NCBI GenBank assembly: GCA_013289065.1
Contig: JABDAP010000025.1
Coordinates: forward strand, 1 to 33,469
Origin: Bacteroidota bacterium
GTDB lineage: Bacteria; Bacteroidota; Bacteroidia; Chitinophagales; Chitinophagaceae
Direction: 5' to 3'
Length of the DNA stretch: 33,469 nucleotides
Within the stretch, counting starts at the first letter, position 1. Every line of letters starts with the position of its first letter. Shown here piece by piece: positions 1-10,102 of this stretch. A program made the translations under genes and the position numbers. The notes under the pieces are model-generated. The model was not told the DNA's origin and did no database searches. It worked only from the letters and a program-made list of their open reading frames with translations.

Positions 1-5
1 TGGTC

Positions 6-100
6 AATAGTAAATGGTGAATGGGCAATGGTTAATAGTTCATAGTTAATAGCATACTTGCGTATTCATCATTCACTATTCACCATTCACTATTCACCAT
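6..100. repeat. Heptanucleotide array forming an inverted repeat upstream of purL
   Basis: Positions 6-52 are seven consecutive 7-bp units of the form AATRGTN (AATAGTA, AATGGTG, AATGGGC, AATGGTT, AATAGTT, CATAGTT, AATAG). Positions 64-100 are units of the complementary form ATTCAYY, including two copies of the 14-mer ATTCACTATTCACC. The two halves can pair, giving a long cruciform or RNA hairpin. Similar units occur at 3182-3207, 3479-3511 and 8633-8709. It looks like a dispersed non-coding repeat; its function is unknown. Confidence 0.7.
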
Positions 101-120
101 CTCACCTGCAAAACTTCATC

Positions 121-150
121 TTGCCTCTTAATCGTACTTTCTTACCTTCG
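121..150 (+). promoter_or_regulatory. Candidate Bacteroidota promoter of purL
   Basis: TTG at 121-123 is followed after 19 bases by TACCTTCG (143-150), a one-mismatch version of the TAnnTTTG -7 box. The start codon at 158 is only 7 bases further, so the transcript would have almost no leader. The box is imperfect, so this is a moderate call. Confidence 0.4.
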
Positions 151-157
151 CGGCATC

Positions 158-2362
158 ATGGAAATTACCGCCAAAACCGCCGAAGAACTTCGCCTTACGG
201 CAGAAGAATTTGAACTCATCAAACAGAAATTAGGACGCGTTCCCAACTTTACCGAGTTATGTGCTTTTAGTGGAATGTGGAGCGAACATTGCAGTTATAA
301 AAACTCGATCAAGTGGTTAAAGACCCTGCCACGTGATGGTGGCCGCATGTTGGTTGCCGCCGGTGAAGAGAATGCAGGTTTAATGGATATGGGTAATGGT
401 TTTGGTGTGGTATTTAAAATTGAAAGTCATAACCACCCAAGCGCTATCGAGCCCTTTCAGGGAGCTGCAACAGGCGTGGGTGGAATTCAGCGCGATATTT
501 TTACGATGGGTGCTCGGCCGATCGCTTCTCTCAACAGTTTGCGTTTTGGAAACCTGAAAGATAAAAAGACACAGCGTTTATTAAGCGGCGTGGTGCATGG
601 TATCGGCCATTATGGAAATTGTTTTGGCGTTCCAACTGTTGGCGGCGAATTATATTTTGAAGATTGTTACCATACCAATCCATTGGTGAATGCAATGAGC
701 GTTGGTATTATGCAGGCGGATAAAATGGTGAGCGCAACCGCATTGGGTACCGGCAACCCTGTTTTTTTTGTGGGCAGTGCAACAGGCAAAGATGGTATTG
801 GCGGCGCTTCTTTTGCATCAGCAAATATTACGGCAGAAAGTACGGAAGAATTACCAGCCGTTCAGGTAGGTGATCCATTTCAGGAAAAAAAATTATTGGA
901 AGCCTGTCTCGAAGTAATTGAAACAGGCGCCGTTATTGGCATGCAGGATATGGGCGCTGCCGGTATCATTTGCTCCACTGCGGAAATGAGCGCAAAGGGC
1001 GGAGTAGGTATGCGCATCGATCTTGATAAAGTTCCAACACGGCAAAAAAATATGAAAGCATGGGAACTGTTATTAAGTGAGAGCCAGGAAAGAATGCTGG
1101 TAGTGGTTGAAAGAGGAAAAGAAGAAGCCGTTTTAAAAGTGTTTGAAAAATGGGATCTGAGTTGCAGCGAGATCGGGCAGGTAACAGATGATGGCCTGTT
1201 GAAATTTTATATGCATGGCGAACTGGAAGCAGAAATACCGGCGTATGAATTAGTACTCGGCGGAGGTGCACCGCAATACACAAGAGAATTTAAAGAGCCG
1301 GAATATTTTGCAAAGATCCAAGCCTTTGATATGAATGCTGTAGAAGATGTAACCGATCTGAAAACCGTTGCGGAACAATTGATACAGATCCCGAACATCG
1401 CATCCAAACGTTGGGTGTATACGCAATATGACAGTATGGTTGGCGCTGCGAATGCATCTACGAATGCACCGAGTGATGCATCGATCATACTTGCAAAAGG
1501 AACAGGCAAGGCATTGGCGATAACGGTTGATTGCAACAGTAAATATGTTTTTGCAGATCCATACAAGGGAGGCATGATCGCTGTTGCTGAAGCGGCAAGG
1601 AATATTGTTTGCAGCGGTGGCGAACCGATAGGTGTAACTAACTGTTTGAATTTTGGCAACCCTTACGATCCTGAAGTGTATTACCAATTTGTAAAAGCAG
1701 TTGGCGGAATGGGCGACGCATGCAGAAAATTTAAAACACCCGTTACAGGTGGCAATGTAAGTTTCTATAATCAAAATCCTGATGGTCCTGTTTATCCAAC
1801 ACCAACGATCGGGATGGTTGGCATACTCGATGATCTTGAAAACCGCATGACATTGAATTTTAAAACTGCGGGCGATGTGATCGTTTTAATAGGCAAACAA
1901 CAAAATGATATCGGCTCTTCAGAATATTTGCATAAGCTCAAAAAAACGGAATACTCACCCGCACCTTATTTTGACCTTGAGGAAGAAGTGGCCGTGCAAC
2001 AATTTATATCAAACATCATTAAAGATGAACTGATAAAAAGTGCACATGATATCAGTGAGGGCGGGTTGGCTATTACTTTATTGGAAAGCGGCTTTCATAA
2101 TAACCTTGGATTCTCGGTATCAACAGAATCAGCCATGCGGAAAGATGCTTATTGGTTTGGCGAGGCACAGGGAAGAATAATTATTTCCTGCACAAAACAA
2201 AATGCAGACCTGATCAGGTACGACGCGAGGGATTTCGGTATTGAGATAACGGAACTCGGAACCGTAACAGCCGGCAACATTGAAGTAAATAACGAAAACT
2301 GGGGAAACATTATTGAGTGGAAAGAGAAGTATGATACGGCGATTGAAAAATTTATGCGATAG
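158..2362 (+). CDS. purL: Phosphoribosylformylglycinamidine synthase, small-type PurL
   Basis: The product is the synthetase subunit that converts FGAR to FGAM with ATP and ammonia in cytoplasmic purine synthesis. At 734 residues it is the small PurL form, which in known systems works with separate PurS and PurQ; neither is in this window. Visible motifs are W-S-E-H-C-S-Y-K with the conserved His44, the block K-I-E-S-H-N-H-P with G-A-A-T-G-V-G-G-I-Q-R-D near residues 87-117, and a second AIR-synthase half beginning near residue 400 (A-N-A-S-T-N-A-P, then G-G-M-I-A-V-A-E-A-A-R-N). The ATG at 158 begins the usual N-terminal helix and lies just after a promoter-like box. The gene is complete and shows no damage. 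Confidence 0.96.
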   Translation: MEITAKTAEELRLTAEEFELIKQKLGRVPNFTELCAFSGMWSEHCSYKNSIKWLKTLPRDGGRMLVAAGEENAGLMDMGNGFGVVFKIESHNHPSAIEPFQGAATGVGGIQRDIFTMGARPIASLNSLRFGNLKDKKTQRLLSGVVHGIGHYGNCFGVPTVGGELYFEDCYHTNPLVNAMSVGIMQADKMVSATALGTGNPVFFVGSATGKDGIGGASFASANITAESTEELPAVQVGDPFQEKKLLEACLEVIETGAVIGMQDMGAAGIICSTAEMSAKGGVGMRIDLDKVPTRQKNMKAWELLLSESQERMLVVVERGKEEAVLKVFEKWDLSCSEIGQVTDDGLLKFYMHGELEAEIPAYELVLGGGAPQYTREFKEPEYFAKIQAFDMNAVEDVTDLKTVAEQLIQIPNIASKRWVYTQYDSMVGAANASTNAPSDASIILAKGTGKALAITVDCNSKYVFADPYKGGMIAVAEAARNIVCSGGEPIGVTNCLNFGNPYDPEVYYQFVKAVGGMGDACRKFKTPVTGGNVSFYNQNPDGPVYPTPTIGMVGILDDLENRMTLNFKTAGDVIVLIGKQQNDIGSSEYLHKLKKTEYSPAPYFDLEEEVAVQQFISNIIKDELIKSAHDISEGGLAITLLESGFHNNLGFSVSTESAMRKDAYWFGEAQGRIIISCTKQNADLIRYDARDFGIEITELGTVTAGNIEVNNENWGNIIEWKEKYDTAIEKFMR

Positions 2363-2374
2363 TTTACTTTATTG

Positions 2375-2460
2375 CCCCTGCCCCTAAAGGGGTTTAATAT
2401 ATCAGCTGATGAACGAACATAATAAAAATAATTCTCCTGCCTTCTCTTCAGGGGCAGGGG
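2375..2460. repeat. GC-rich inverted repeat spanning the purL-hldD junction and the hldD start
   Basis: CCCCTGCCCCT (2375-2385) is matched exactly in inverse by AGGGGCAGGGG (2450-2460). The left arm lies in the spacer after purL and also contains the small palindrome CCCCTAAAGGGG (2381-2392). The right arm lies inside the hldD reading frame, after the ATG at 2409. The repeat may act as a terminator or attenuator for purL, but this is inference. Confidence 0.65.
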
Positions 2461-3470
2461 GTGAAAAAGGAAATATCATCATCACCGGCGCAGCCGGTTT
2501 CATCGGCTCATGCATGGTTCAGTACCTGAATGAAAAAGGATTGGAAAATTTGATACTGGTTGATGATTTTGGCGTAGAAGAAAAAAGAAAGAACTGGGAA
2601 TCCAAATCCTACCTGCAAATTGTGGAACGGTATAATTTGTTTGAGTGGCTGCATACACATCAACCCAGGATCGATATTGTGATTCATCTGGGTGCCAGGA
2701 CAGATACTACTGAATTTGATTATTCCATTCACGAAGAACTGAATGTGCAGTATTCAAAAGATATCTGGCAATATTGCACGCAGCATGCTGTTCCATTGAT
2801 CTATGCATCTTCTGCCGCAACATATGGCGGTGGCGAATTTGGGTATGATGATGATCATGATGTGATCAAACAACTGCACCCGCTCAATCCATACGGTATC
2901 AGTAAAAATGAGTTTGATAAATGGGCGCTGACAGAAGCCTATACAAATCACAGCCACCCGCCACTTTGGACAGGATTAAAATTTTTCAATGTCTACGGCC
3001 CGAATGAATACCACAAAGAAAGAATGGCAAGCGTGATATGGCACGCATTCAATCAAATAAAAAAAACGGGTGCAGTAAAATTATTCCGGAGCCATAAAGA
3101 AGGATTCAAAGATGGTGAACAGCTTCGTGATTTTGTATATGTGAAAGATGTGGTTAGTGTGATTGAGTGGATGATGGGGGGAATGGTGAATGGTGAATGG
3201 GCAATGGATAAAAACGGAATCTATAATTTAGGAACCGGCACAGCCAGAACATTCAATGACCTGGTGAAAGCCACTTTTGCCGGGCTTGACCTGCCGCCGG
3301 ATATTGTTTTTATCGATATGCCCGAAGATATCCGCGACAAGTACCAGTATTTTACAGAAGCCAATATGAAAAAACTGCGCAATGCAGGCTACACAAAAGA
3401 ATTCTATTCACTGGAAGAAGGTGTGGGTGATTATGTGAGACGGTATCTTCGGACTTTGAAATACTTTTAG
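2409..3470 (+). CDS. hldD: ADP-L-glycero-D-manno-heptose 6-epimerase-like SDR protein
   Basis: This extended short-chain dehydrogenase resembles HldD, which epimerises ADP-D-glycero-D-manno-heptose to the L-glycero form used in LPS inner core. The NAD(P)-binding motif G-A-A-G-F-I-G is at 27-33, S-S-A-A-T-Y-G follows in the middle, and the catalytic pair is Tyr162-x3-Lys166 in N-P-Y-G-I-S-K. The block I-Y-N-L-G-T-G-T-A-R-T-F-N-D-L is typical of HldD. At 353 residues it is longer than usual for two visible reasons: residues 9-21 are encoded by a GC-rich dispersed repeat, and residues 258-266 by a heptanucleotide repeat (3182-3207). No in-frame ATG, GTG or TTG lies between 2409 and the Rossmann motif, so the extended start seems obligatory. 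Other nucleotide-sugar epimerase activities cannot be excluded. Confidence 0.88.
   Translation: MNEHNKNNSPAFSSGAGGEKGNIIITGAAGFIGSCMVQYLNEKGLENLILVDDFGVEEKRKNWESKSYLQIVERYNLFEWLHTHQPRIDIVIHLGARTDTTEFDYSIHEELNVQYSKDIWQYCTQHAVPLIYASSAATYGGGEFGYDDDHDVIKQLHPLNPYGISKNEFDKWALTEAYTNHSHPPLWTGLKFFNVYGPNEYHKERMASVIWHAFNQIKKTGAVKLFRSHKEGFKDGEQLRDFVYVKDVVSVIEWMMGGMVNGEWAMDKNGIYNLGTGTARTFNDLVKATFAGLDLPPDIVFIDMPEDIRDKYQYFTEANMKKLRNAGYTKEFYSLEEGVGDYVRRYLRTLKYF
3182..3207. repeat. Heptanucleotide repeat inside hldD
   Basis: The units AATGGTG, AATGGTG, AATGGGC, AATGG occur within the coding sequence. The 19-mer AATGGTGAATGGGCAATGG (3189-3207) is identical to 13-31 upstream of purL. It encodes M-V-N-G-E-W-A-M in hldD without breaking the frame. 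Confidence 0.7.
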
Positions 3471-3478
3471 TTGATAAT

Positions 3479-3511
3479 CCATAGACCATGGACTATCGAC
3501 CATTGACTATC
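3479..3511. repeat. Heptanucleotide array between hldD and proC
   Basis: The units CCATAGA, CCATGGA, CTATCGA, CCATTGA, CTATC follow one another with a 7-bp period. The array contains the imperfect palindrome ATAGACCATGGACTAT. It has the same architecture as the arrays at 6-100 and 8633-8709 but a different unit sequence. Confidence 0.55.
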
Positions 3512-3530
3512 TTCACGCAAAGCAATCGTT

Positions 3531-4331
3531 ATGAATAAAAAAATAGCCATTATCGGTGGCGGTAATCTTGGCGCAGCCATGGCTGAGGGTTTGGTAAGCA
3601 GCGGGTTTATTTTACCGCAGGATCTGACCGTTACGAAAAGAAATACCGGTTCACTGAGATCATTGGCAGAAAAAGGTGTAGTGATCAGCAGTGATAATAT
3701 TGAGGCCGTAGAGAATGCAGACTGGGTCGTTTTAGCGGTAAAGCCATTTCAGATAAAAGAAATACTGACGCATATTGAGCCGCATCTGGATGCTGAAAGG
3801 CATGTATTGATCAGCGTGATCACAGGTGTATGGATCAAAGACCTGCAGGAAATTGTTGGGTATGATTTTTCTTTTTTCCGTTCGATGCCGAATACTGCGA
3901 TCGCTATTCAGCAAAGCATGACATGTATCTGCGCTGAAAATGCAACGGATGAACAGGTAAGCTATGTGACGGATCTTTTTAACCAGTTAGGTAAAACGGT
4001 TTTTATTGAAGAGAAACTGATGGATGCCGCAACCGTATTAGGAGCCTGCGGAACTGCGTATGCCATGCGCTACATACGCGCAAACATTCAGGGCGGGATC
4101 GAGATCGGGTTTAGCGCCGCAACGGCATCATTGATCGCTGCACAAACCGTGAAGGGTGCGGCCGAGTTATTATTACAAAGAAACACGCATCCTGAACAGG
4201 AAATCGATAAAGTTACTACGCCCAAAGGCTGTACCATTGCGGGGTTGAATGAAATGGAACACCAGGGATTCAGTTCTTCGCTGATCAAAGGGATCGTTAC
4301 GAGTTATAAAAAGATCGTGAATGATATGTGA
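3531..4331 (+). CDS. proC: Pyrroline-5-carboxylate reductase
   Basis: ProC reduces 1-pyrroline-5-carboxylate to proline with NAD(P)H, the last step of proline synthesis. The protein has 266 residues, normal for the family. The N-terminal dinucleotide-binding motif is I-G-G-G-N-L-G-A-A-M-A. The family signature lies near the C-terminus as V/T-T-P-K-G-C-T-I-A-G-L-N-E-M-E, followed by a helix ending in S-L-I-K-G-I. It is on the same strand as hldD but separated by a 60-bp repeat-bearing spacer, so it may be transcribed separately. No proA or proB lies nearby. Confidence 0.95.
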   Translation: MNKKIAIIGGGNLGAAMAEGLVSSGFILPQDLTVTKRNTGSLRSLAEKGVVISSDNIEAVENADWVVLAVKPFQIKEILTHIEPHLDAERHVLISVITGVWIKDLQEIVGYDFSFFRSMPNTAIAIQQSMTCICAENATDEQVSYVTDLFNQLGKTVFIEEKLMDAATVLGACGTAYAMRYIRANIQGGIEIGFSAATASLIAAQTVKGAAELLLQRNTHPEQEIDKVTTPKGCTIAGLNEMEHQGFSSSLIKGIVTSYKKIVNDM

Positions 4332-6346
<2,015 letters not shown>

Positions 6347-6367
6347 ACATTCCATCCTTACTTTTTA

Positions 6368-6406
6368 CCGCAGATTATCACAGAAAAAATCTGTGATAAT
6401 CCGCGG
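6368..6406. repeat. 17-bp-arm hairpin between pyrG and the peptidase gene
   Basis: CCGCAGATTATCACAGA (6368-6384) and TCTGTGATAATCCGCGG (6390-6406) pair with one mismatch around an AAAAA loop. No T-run follows on either strand, so it is not a classical terminator. A decayed relative lies at 19338-19377, where CCGCAGATT and AATCTGTGATAAT are preserved. Confidence 0.7.
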
Positions 6407-6441
6407 CTATTCAAGTATTTTCAATCTCTAAAATTCAGGTC

Positions 6442-8634
6442 ATGAAAAAATACAGGTATACGCTTGTTTTATCCGCGCTGTTGTTATCCATTACAACTAT
6501 TGCCCAACCTCCACAGGGAATAAAATGGACACGCGATGGCAACGGTTATTTTTCTTCTGAAGGCGGCGAGATCGTAAAATATGAATTGCCCGGTTTAACA
6601 AAGACCGTGATCGTTAGTAAGGCAATGCTTACACCTAAAAATGTTTCCCAGCCTTTGCGTGTGCGCAATTTTTTCTTTTCCAATGATGATAAAAAAATAT
6701 TGATCTATACAAACAGTAAAAAAGTCTGGCGTGAAGACACGCGCGGCGATTACTGGTTATTGAATGTGGCTGATAACAGCCTTGTACAGATTGGTAAAAC
6801 AAGGCCATCATCCTCTCTTATGTTCGCAAAATTTTCACCTGATGGAACCAAAGTTGCCTATGTAAGCGAATACAATATTTATGCAGAAGACATCGCTACA
6901 GGTAAAACTACACAACTCACTGTTGGCGGCAGCCGCAAGCAGATCAACGGTACATTCGACTGGGCTTATGAAGAAGAGTTTTTTTGCAGGGATGGTTTCC
7001 GGTGGAGCCCCGACAGTAAAAAAATTGCTTACTGGCAGATAGATGCATCAAAAACAAAAGTGCATTTAATGATCAATAATACGGATTCGATCTATCCTTT
7101 TATTGTTCCGATAGAATATCCTGTGGCAGGCGAATCGCCGTCTCCATTTAAGATCGGTGTGGTTGATATCACTACTGCAAAAACAAAATGGATGGATATT
7201 CCAACCGATCCTGTTTTGCAATCCTATGTTCCAAGAGTGGAGTGGGCAGCGAATAATACTCAACTCATCATTCAACATTTGAATAGAAAACAGAATGAGA
7301 GTGATGTGATGCTTTGCGATATCAGTACAGGCGTTTCAACTTCTGTCTACAAAGAAAAAGATCCGGCATGGATAGATTTTATTGCTTTATGGGATGAAGA
7401 TTATAGTTATGGCGGCTGGGACTGGCTCAACGGCGGCAAAGAATTTGTGTGGCCAAGTGAAAAGGACGGATGGCGCCACCTATACCGTGTGAGCCGTGAT
7501 GGTAAAAAAGAAACACTTATTACCACAGGTAAATATGATGTGATGGATATCTGCGCGATCGACGAAAAAAGCGGTTATGTATATTTCTTTGCATCGCCGG
7601 ATAATGCTACGCAGAAATATTTATACAGAACAAAATTAGATGGAAGTGCGGAGGCAGAACGTTTGTCGCCATTGAACCAGAACGGTACGCATGGTTATTC
7701 CGTATCACCAACGGGAAAGTATGCGGAACATTCATTTTCCAATTATTATACGCCGCCGTCAAATGAATGGGTTTCGTTGCCGGATCATTCATCTTTAAAT
7801 GGGCATGCGGTTTTTCATGCAGTGGAGAAAGCAGATTCGGCCAAATCGAATATTCATTTTTTCAAAGTTACATCGGAAGAAGGAGTGGAGATGGATGCAT
7901 GGATGGTAAAGCCAACAGCTTTTGATCCTGCCAAAAAATATCCAGTTGTATTTTTTGTATACACAGAACCATGGGGACAAAATGTAAAAGATGAGTATGG
8001 CATTGCCAATAATTTTTTATACAAAGGCAATATGGCGAATGACGGATACATCTATATCTCTATCGATAACCGTGGCACACCGGTTCCAAAAGGAAGAGAG
8101 TGGCGTAAAAGTATTTACCGGAAGATCGGCCTGGTAAACATCCGCGACCAGGCGCTTGCTGCAAAGGAAATTCTGAAGTGGCCATTTGTTGATACATCGC
8201 GCGTAGCCGTGTGGGGCTGGAGTGGCGGCGGTTCTGCAACATTGGGATTGATGTTCCAGTTTCCTGAAATTTATAAAACCGGTATTGCTGTTGCAGCAGT
8301 GGGCAATCAGCTTACTTATGATAATATTTACCAGGAGCGGTACATGGGATTGCCGCAGGAGAACCGCGAAGATTTTGTAAAAGGGTCACCGATCACGTAT
8401 GCAAAAAATCTGAAAGGGCATTTGTTATATGTTCACGGAACGGGCGACGATAATGTACATTACAACAATGCCGAAATGCTGATCAATGAACTGATCGCAA
8501 ACGGCAAACAATTCCAAATGATGAGTTATCCAAACAGGACACACGGTATTTATGAAGGCAAAGGAACTTCACAACATTTGCAGCAATTGTATACGGATTA
8601 TTTGAGGATGTATTGCCCGCCGGGCGGCAGATAA
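6442..8634 (+). CDS. Secreted dipeptidyl peptidase IV (S9B prolyl peptidase)
   Basis: This 730-residue exported serine peptidase should remove X-Pro or X-Ala dipeptides from peptide N-termini. A signal peptide ends near residue 21 (T-T-I-A-Q). The beta-propeller DPPIV_N domain spans roughly 90-460, and the alpha/beta-hydrolase domain roughly 510-725. The substrate amine-binding motif D-W-A-Y-E-E-E supplies Glu178 and Glu179. The catalytic triad is Ser594 in G-W-S-G-G-G, Asp669 in H-G-T-G-D-D-N-V-H and His701 in N-R-T-H-G. Glycine replaces the Tyr found after the catalytic Ser in mammalian DPP4. The stop codon lies inside a heptanucleotide repeat, and the last residues (C-P-P-G-G-R) look unlike the usual end of the family. 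Confidence 0.93.
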   Translation: MKKYRYTLVLSALLLSITTIAQPPQGIKWTRDGNGYFSSEGGEIVKYELPGLTKTVIVSKAMLTPKNVSQPLRVRNFFFSNDDKKILIYTNSKKVWREDTRGDYWLLNVADNSLVQIGKTRPSSSLMFAKFSPDGTKVAYVSEYNIYAEDIATGKTTQLTVGGSRKQINGTFDWAYEEEFFCRDGFRWSPDSKKIAYWQIDASKTKVHLMINNTDSIYPFIVPIEYPVAGESPSPFKIGVVDITTAKTKWMDIPTDPVLQSYVPRVEWAANNTQLIIQHLNRKQNESDVMLCDISTGVSTSVYKEKDPAWIDFIALWDEDYSYGGWDWLNGGKEFVWPSEKDGWRHLYRVSRDGKKETLITTGKYDVMDICAIDEKSGYVYFFASPDNATQKYLYRTKLDGSAEAERLSPLNQNGTHGYSVSPTGKYAEHSFSNYYTPPSNEWVSLPDHSSLNGHAVFHAVEKADSAKSNIHFFKVTSEEGVEMDAWMVKPTAFDPAKKYPVVFFVYTEPWGQNVKDEYGIANNFLYKGNMANDGYIYISIDNRGTPVPKGREWRKSIYRKIGLVNIRDQALAAKEILKWPFVDTSRVAVWGWSGGGSATLGLMFQFPEIYKTGIAVAAVGNQLTYDNIYQERYMGLPQENREDFVKGSPITYAKNLKGHLLYVHGTGDDNVHYNNAEMLINELIANGKQFQMMSYPNRTHGIYEGKGTSQHLQQLYTDYLRMYCPPGGR

Positions 8635-8709
8635 TTATGAATGTTGAATGATGAATGTTGAATGGGCAGACAAGTTTCATTCATAATTCATAATTCAACA
8701 TTCATCATT
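8633..8709. repeat. Heptanucleotide hairpin between convergent genes
   Basis: Left units are AATTATG, AATGTTG, AATGATG, AATGTTG, AATGGGC (8633-8667). Right units are ATTCATA, ATTCATA, ATTCAAC, ATTCATC (8679-8706). AATGATGAATGTTGAAT (8647-8663) and ATTCAACATTCATCATT (8693-8709) are a perfect 17-bp inverted repeat. It fills the space between the peptidase stop and the stop of the opposing DUF4407 gene, so it could terminate both. Confidence 0.75.
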
Positions 8710-9909
8710 CTAATTCTCCTGCTTCGTCAACATATCACGTTTCATATCATCCCACAAACCATCAAAGCTTTTTGTTTTTTCTTCTTTCCAGGTTTTGAGT
8801 TCCTGCTGCATTTTTTCTTTTCTTTCGTTTTCAGACTGAATAAAAAATTCTTTGATAAAACCTGAATCCTGTTCAAAAGCAGTTTGGTTATACAATTCTT
8901 TTAAAGCGAGTTCTCTTTGATGATTGTTTTTGGCGAGTTCTTTTTCGATCTGTTCGCGCAGCAATACTTTTTCATCATAAGTTCCCTCGGGTAATAATAT
9001 TTTTGAGATCACCGGCATCAGTTCGATCAACAATAAAATAGCTACCAGCAGATAATACCTGAAAGCCACGGCTGCATTGTCCTTCACTAAATGATTCAAT
9101 GCTTCGATGCGTGTAATAAATCCATCATTCAGCAGTGTTTCAAACGACGCCTGTTCTTTTTGAATGGATGCATCGATCACAGCAATGGAACTGTCGCTGC
9201 TGTTGATCTGCGGGGTGAGCCGTGTTTCTTTTAACCTGTAATCGGCATCCAGTTTTTCATATTCTTTTTGTTTTGCCTGTGCAATATCTTTCAAGCCAAT
9301 TTTTTTACTGCCGCCGGTACCATCCGTTTCTTTAATAAAAGCATCGCGTGCAGCGGCTACTTCTGCATATTTATTGGCAAGCTCAAACTGCAGGTTGTTT
9401 TTTCTTTGTGTTAGCGCCGTTTTCTCAGCATAATAAACAGAATCCTGTTTTTGTTTTTTATCTTTTTTACGCTGTTCATTATCCAGCGACACCTGCACAT
9501 GAATTTCCTTATCAAACAAATACAATAAGGCAGGCTGCGCCATGAACAGCCCGATAATAAAAGCCAGCACTCCGCGAAACAGCAGTGGCAAAAATCTTTT
9601 CTTATTCGCGCGGTTAATTCCTTTGATCAATGAGCGGTCAATGGTGAGTATAATTCCTCCCATGAACAGCCCCATCAAAACAGCCACCAATAAATTGCTT
9701 ACCACTGTGCTGAAAAAATAGGCCCAGGCAAGCGTTGCAAAGGACCAGGTTCCCAGAACCGTCATACCAACGATCGCATACCTGTTTCGGTCAACCACGC
9801 AATCGGCCATTAATTCGGGTTCGGCTGTTGCGAGCCACCATAAAAACCGGGTCCACCTCGTGGGTACATAAGTTTCCCTTTGGGAAATAGGGGTTGTATT
9901 TTCCTGCAT
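8710..9909 (-). CDS. DUF4407 membrane protein with coiled coil
   Basis: This 399-residue integral membrane protein matches the DUF4407 layout; the family has no assigned function. Hydrophobic segments lie near 44-66, 70-92 and 108-132, with D-R-N-R-Y just before the first and T-I-D-R-S after the second. A long, highly charged Lys/Glu/Gln-rich stretch at about 140-270 is likely coiled coil. A fourth hydrophobic segment follows near 278-305, then another charged helix runs to the C-terminus. The gene converges with the peptidase gene and diverges from yidC across a 193-bp spacer. The topology suggests a membrane anchor carrying extended helices; nothing more can be read from the sequence. Confidence 0.85.
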   Translation of the reverse strand: MQENTTPISQRETYVPTRWTRFLWWLATAEPELMADCVVDRNRYAIVGMTVLGTWSFATLAWAYFFSTVVSNLLVAVLMGLFMGGIILTIDRSLIKGINRANKKRFLPLLFRGVLAFIIGLFMAQPALLYLFDKEIHVQVSLDNEQRKKDKKQKQDSVYYAEKTALTQRKNNLQFELANKYAEVAAARDAFIKETDGTGGSKKIGLKDIAQAKQKEYEKLDADYRLKETRLTPQINSSDSSIAVIDASIQKEQASFETLLNDGFITRIEALNHLVKDNAAVAFRYYLLVAILLLIELMPVISKILLPEGTYDEKVLLREQIEKELAKNNHQRELALKELYNQTAFEQDSGFIKEFFIQSENERKEKMQQELKTWKEEKTKSFDGLWDDMKRDMLTKQEN

Positions 9910-10053
9910 AGAAATATTTTAGAAGCCAGTAAATTGGTAGAAGTTGGAAATACCCTTGGTTGAAGTGAGGAGCATAAAGAAACGATGAAAAGCCGGTATT
10001 TTCTATCAGTCTCAGCGTTTTATAGCTATTTTAACGGCTTTCCAACTTGACGC

Positions 10054-10083
10054 TTCCAATCTTCGTTCCAAATACTACCTTTG
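10054..10083 (+). promoter_or_regulatory. Candidate promoter of yidC
   Basis: TACCTTTG (10076-10083) matches the TAnnTTTG box exactly. The -33 region 19 bases upstream reads TTC (10054-10056) rather than TTG, so it is weak. The box lies 19 bases before the chosen ATG. Confidence 0.5.
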
Positions 10084-10102
10084 CGGCTCAATAAAATTGA
10101 GT

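Noticed and set aside
966..1774. Three overlapping minus-strand frames in purL
   Set aside because: purL is intact and well conserved on the other strand; these have Cys/His/Ile-rich compositions typical of antisense frames.
8662..8865. A 67-codon plus-strand frame
   Set aside because: It begins in the heptad hairpin and runs antisense to the charged C-terminal helix of the DUF4407 protein, giving a Phe-rich artefact.
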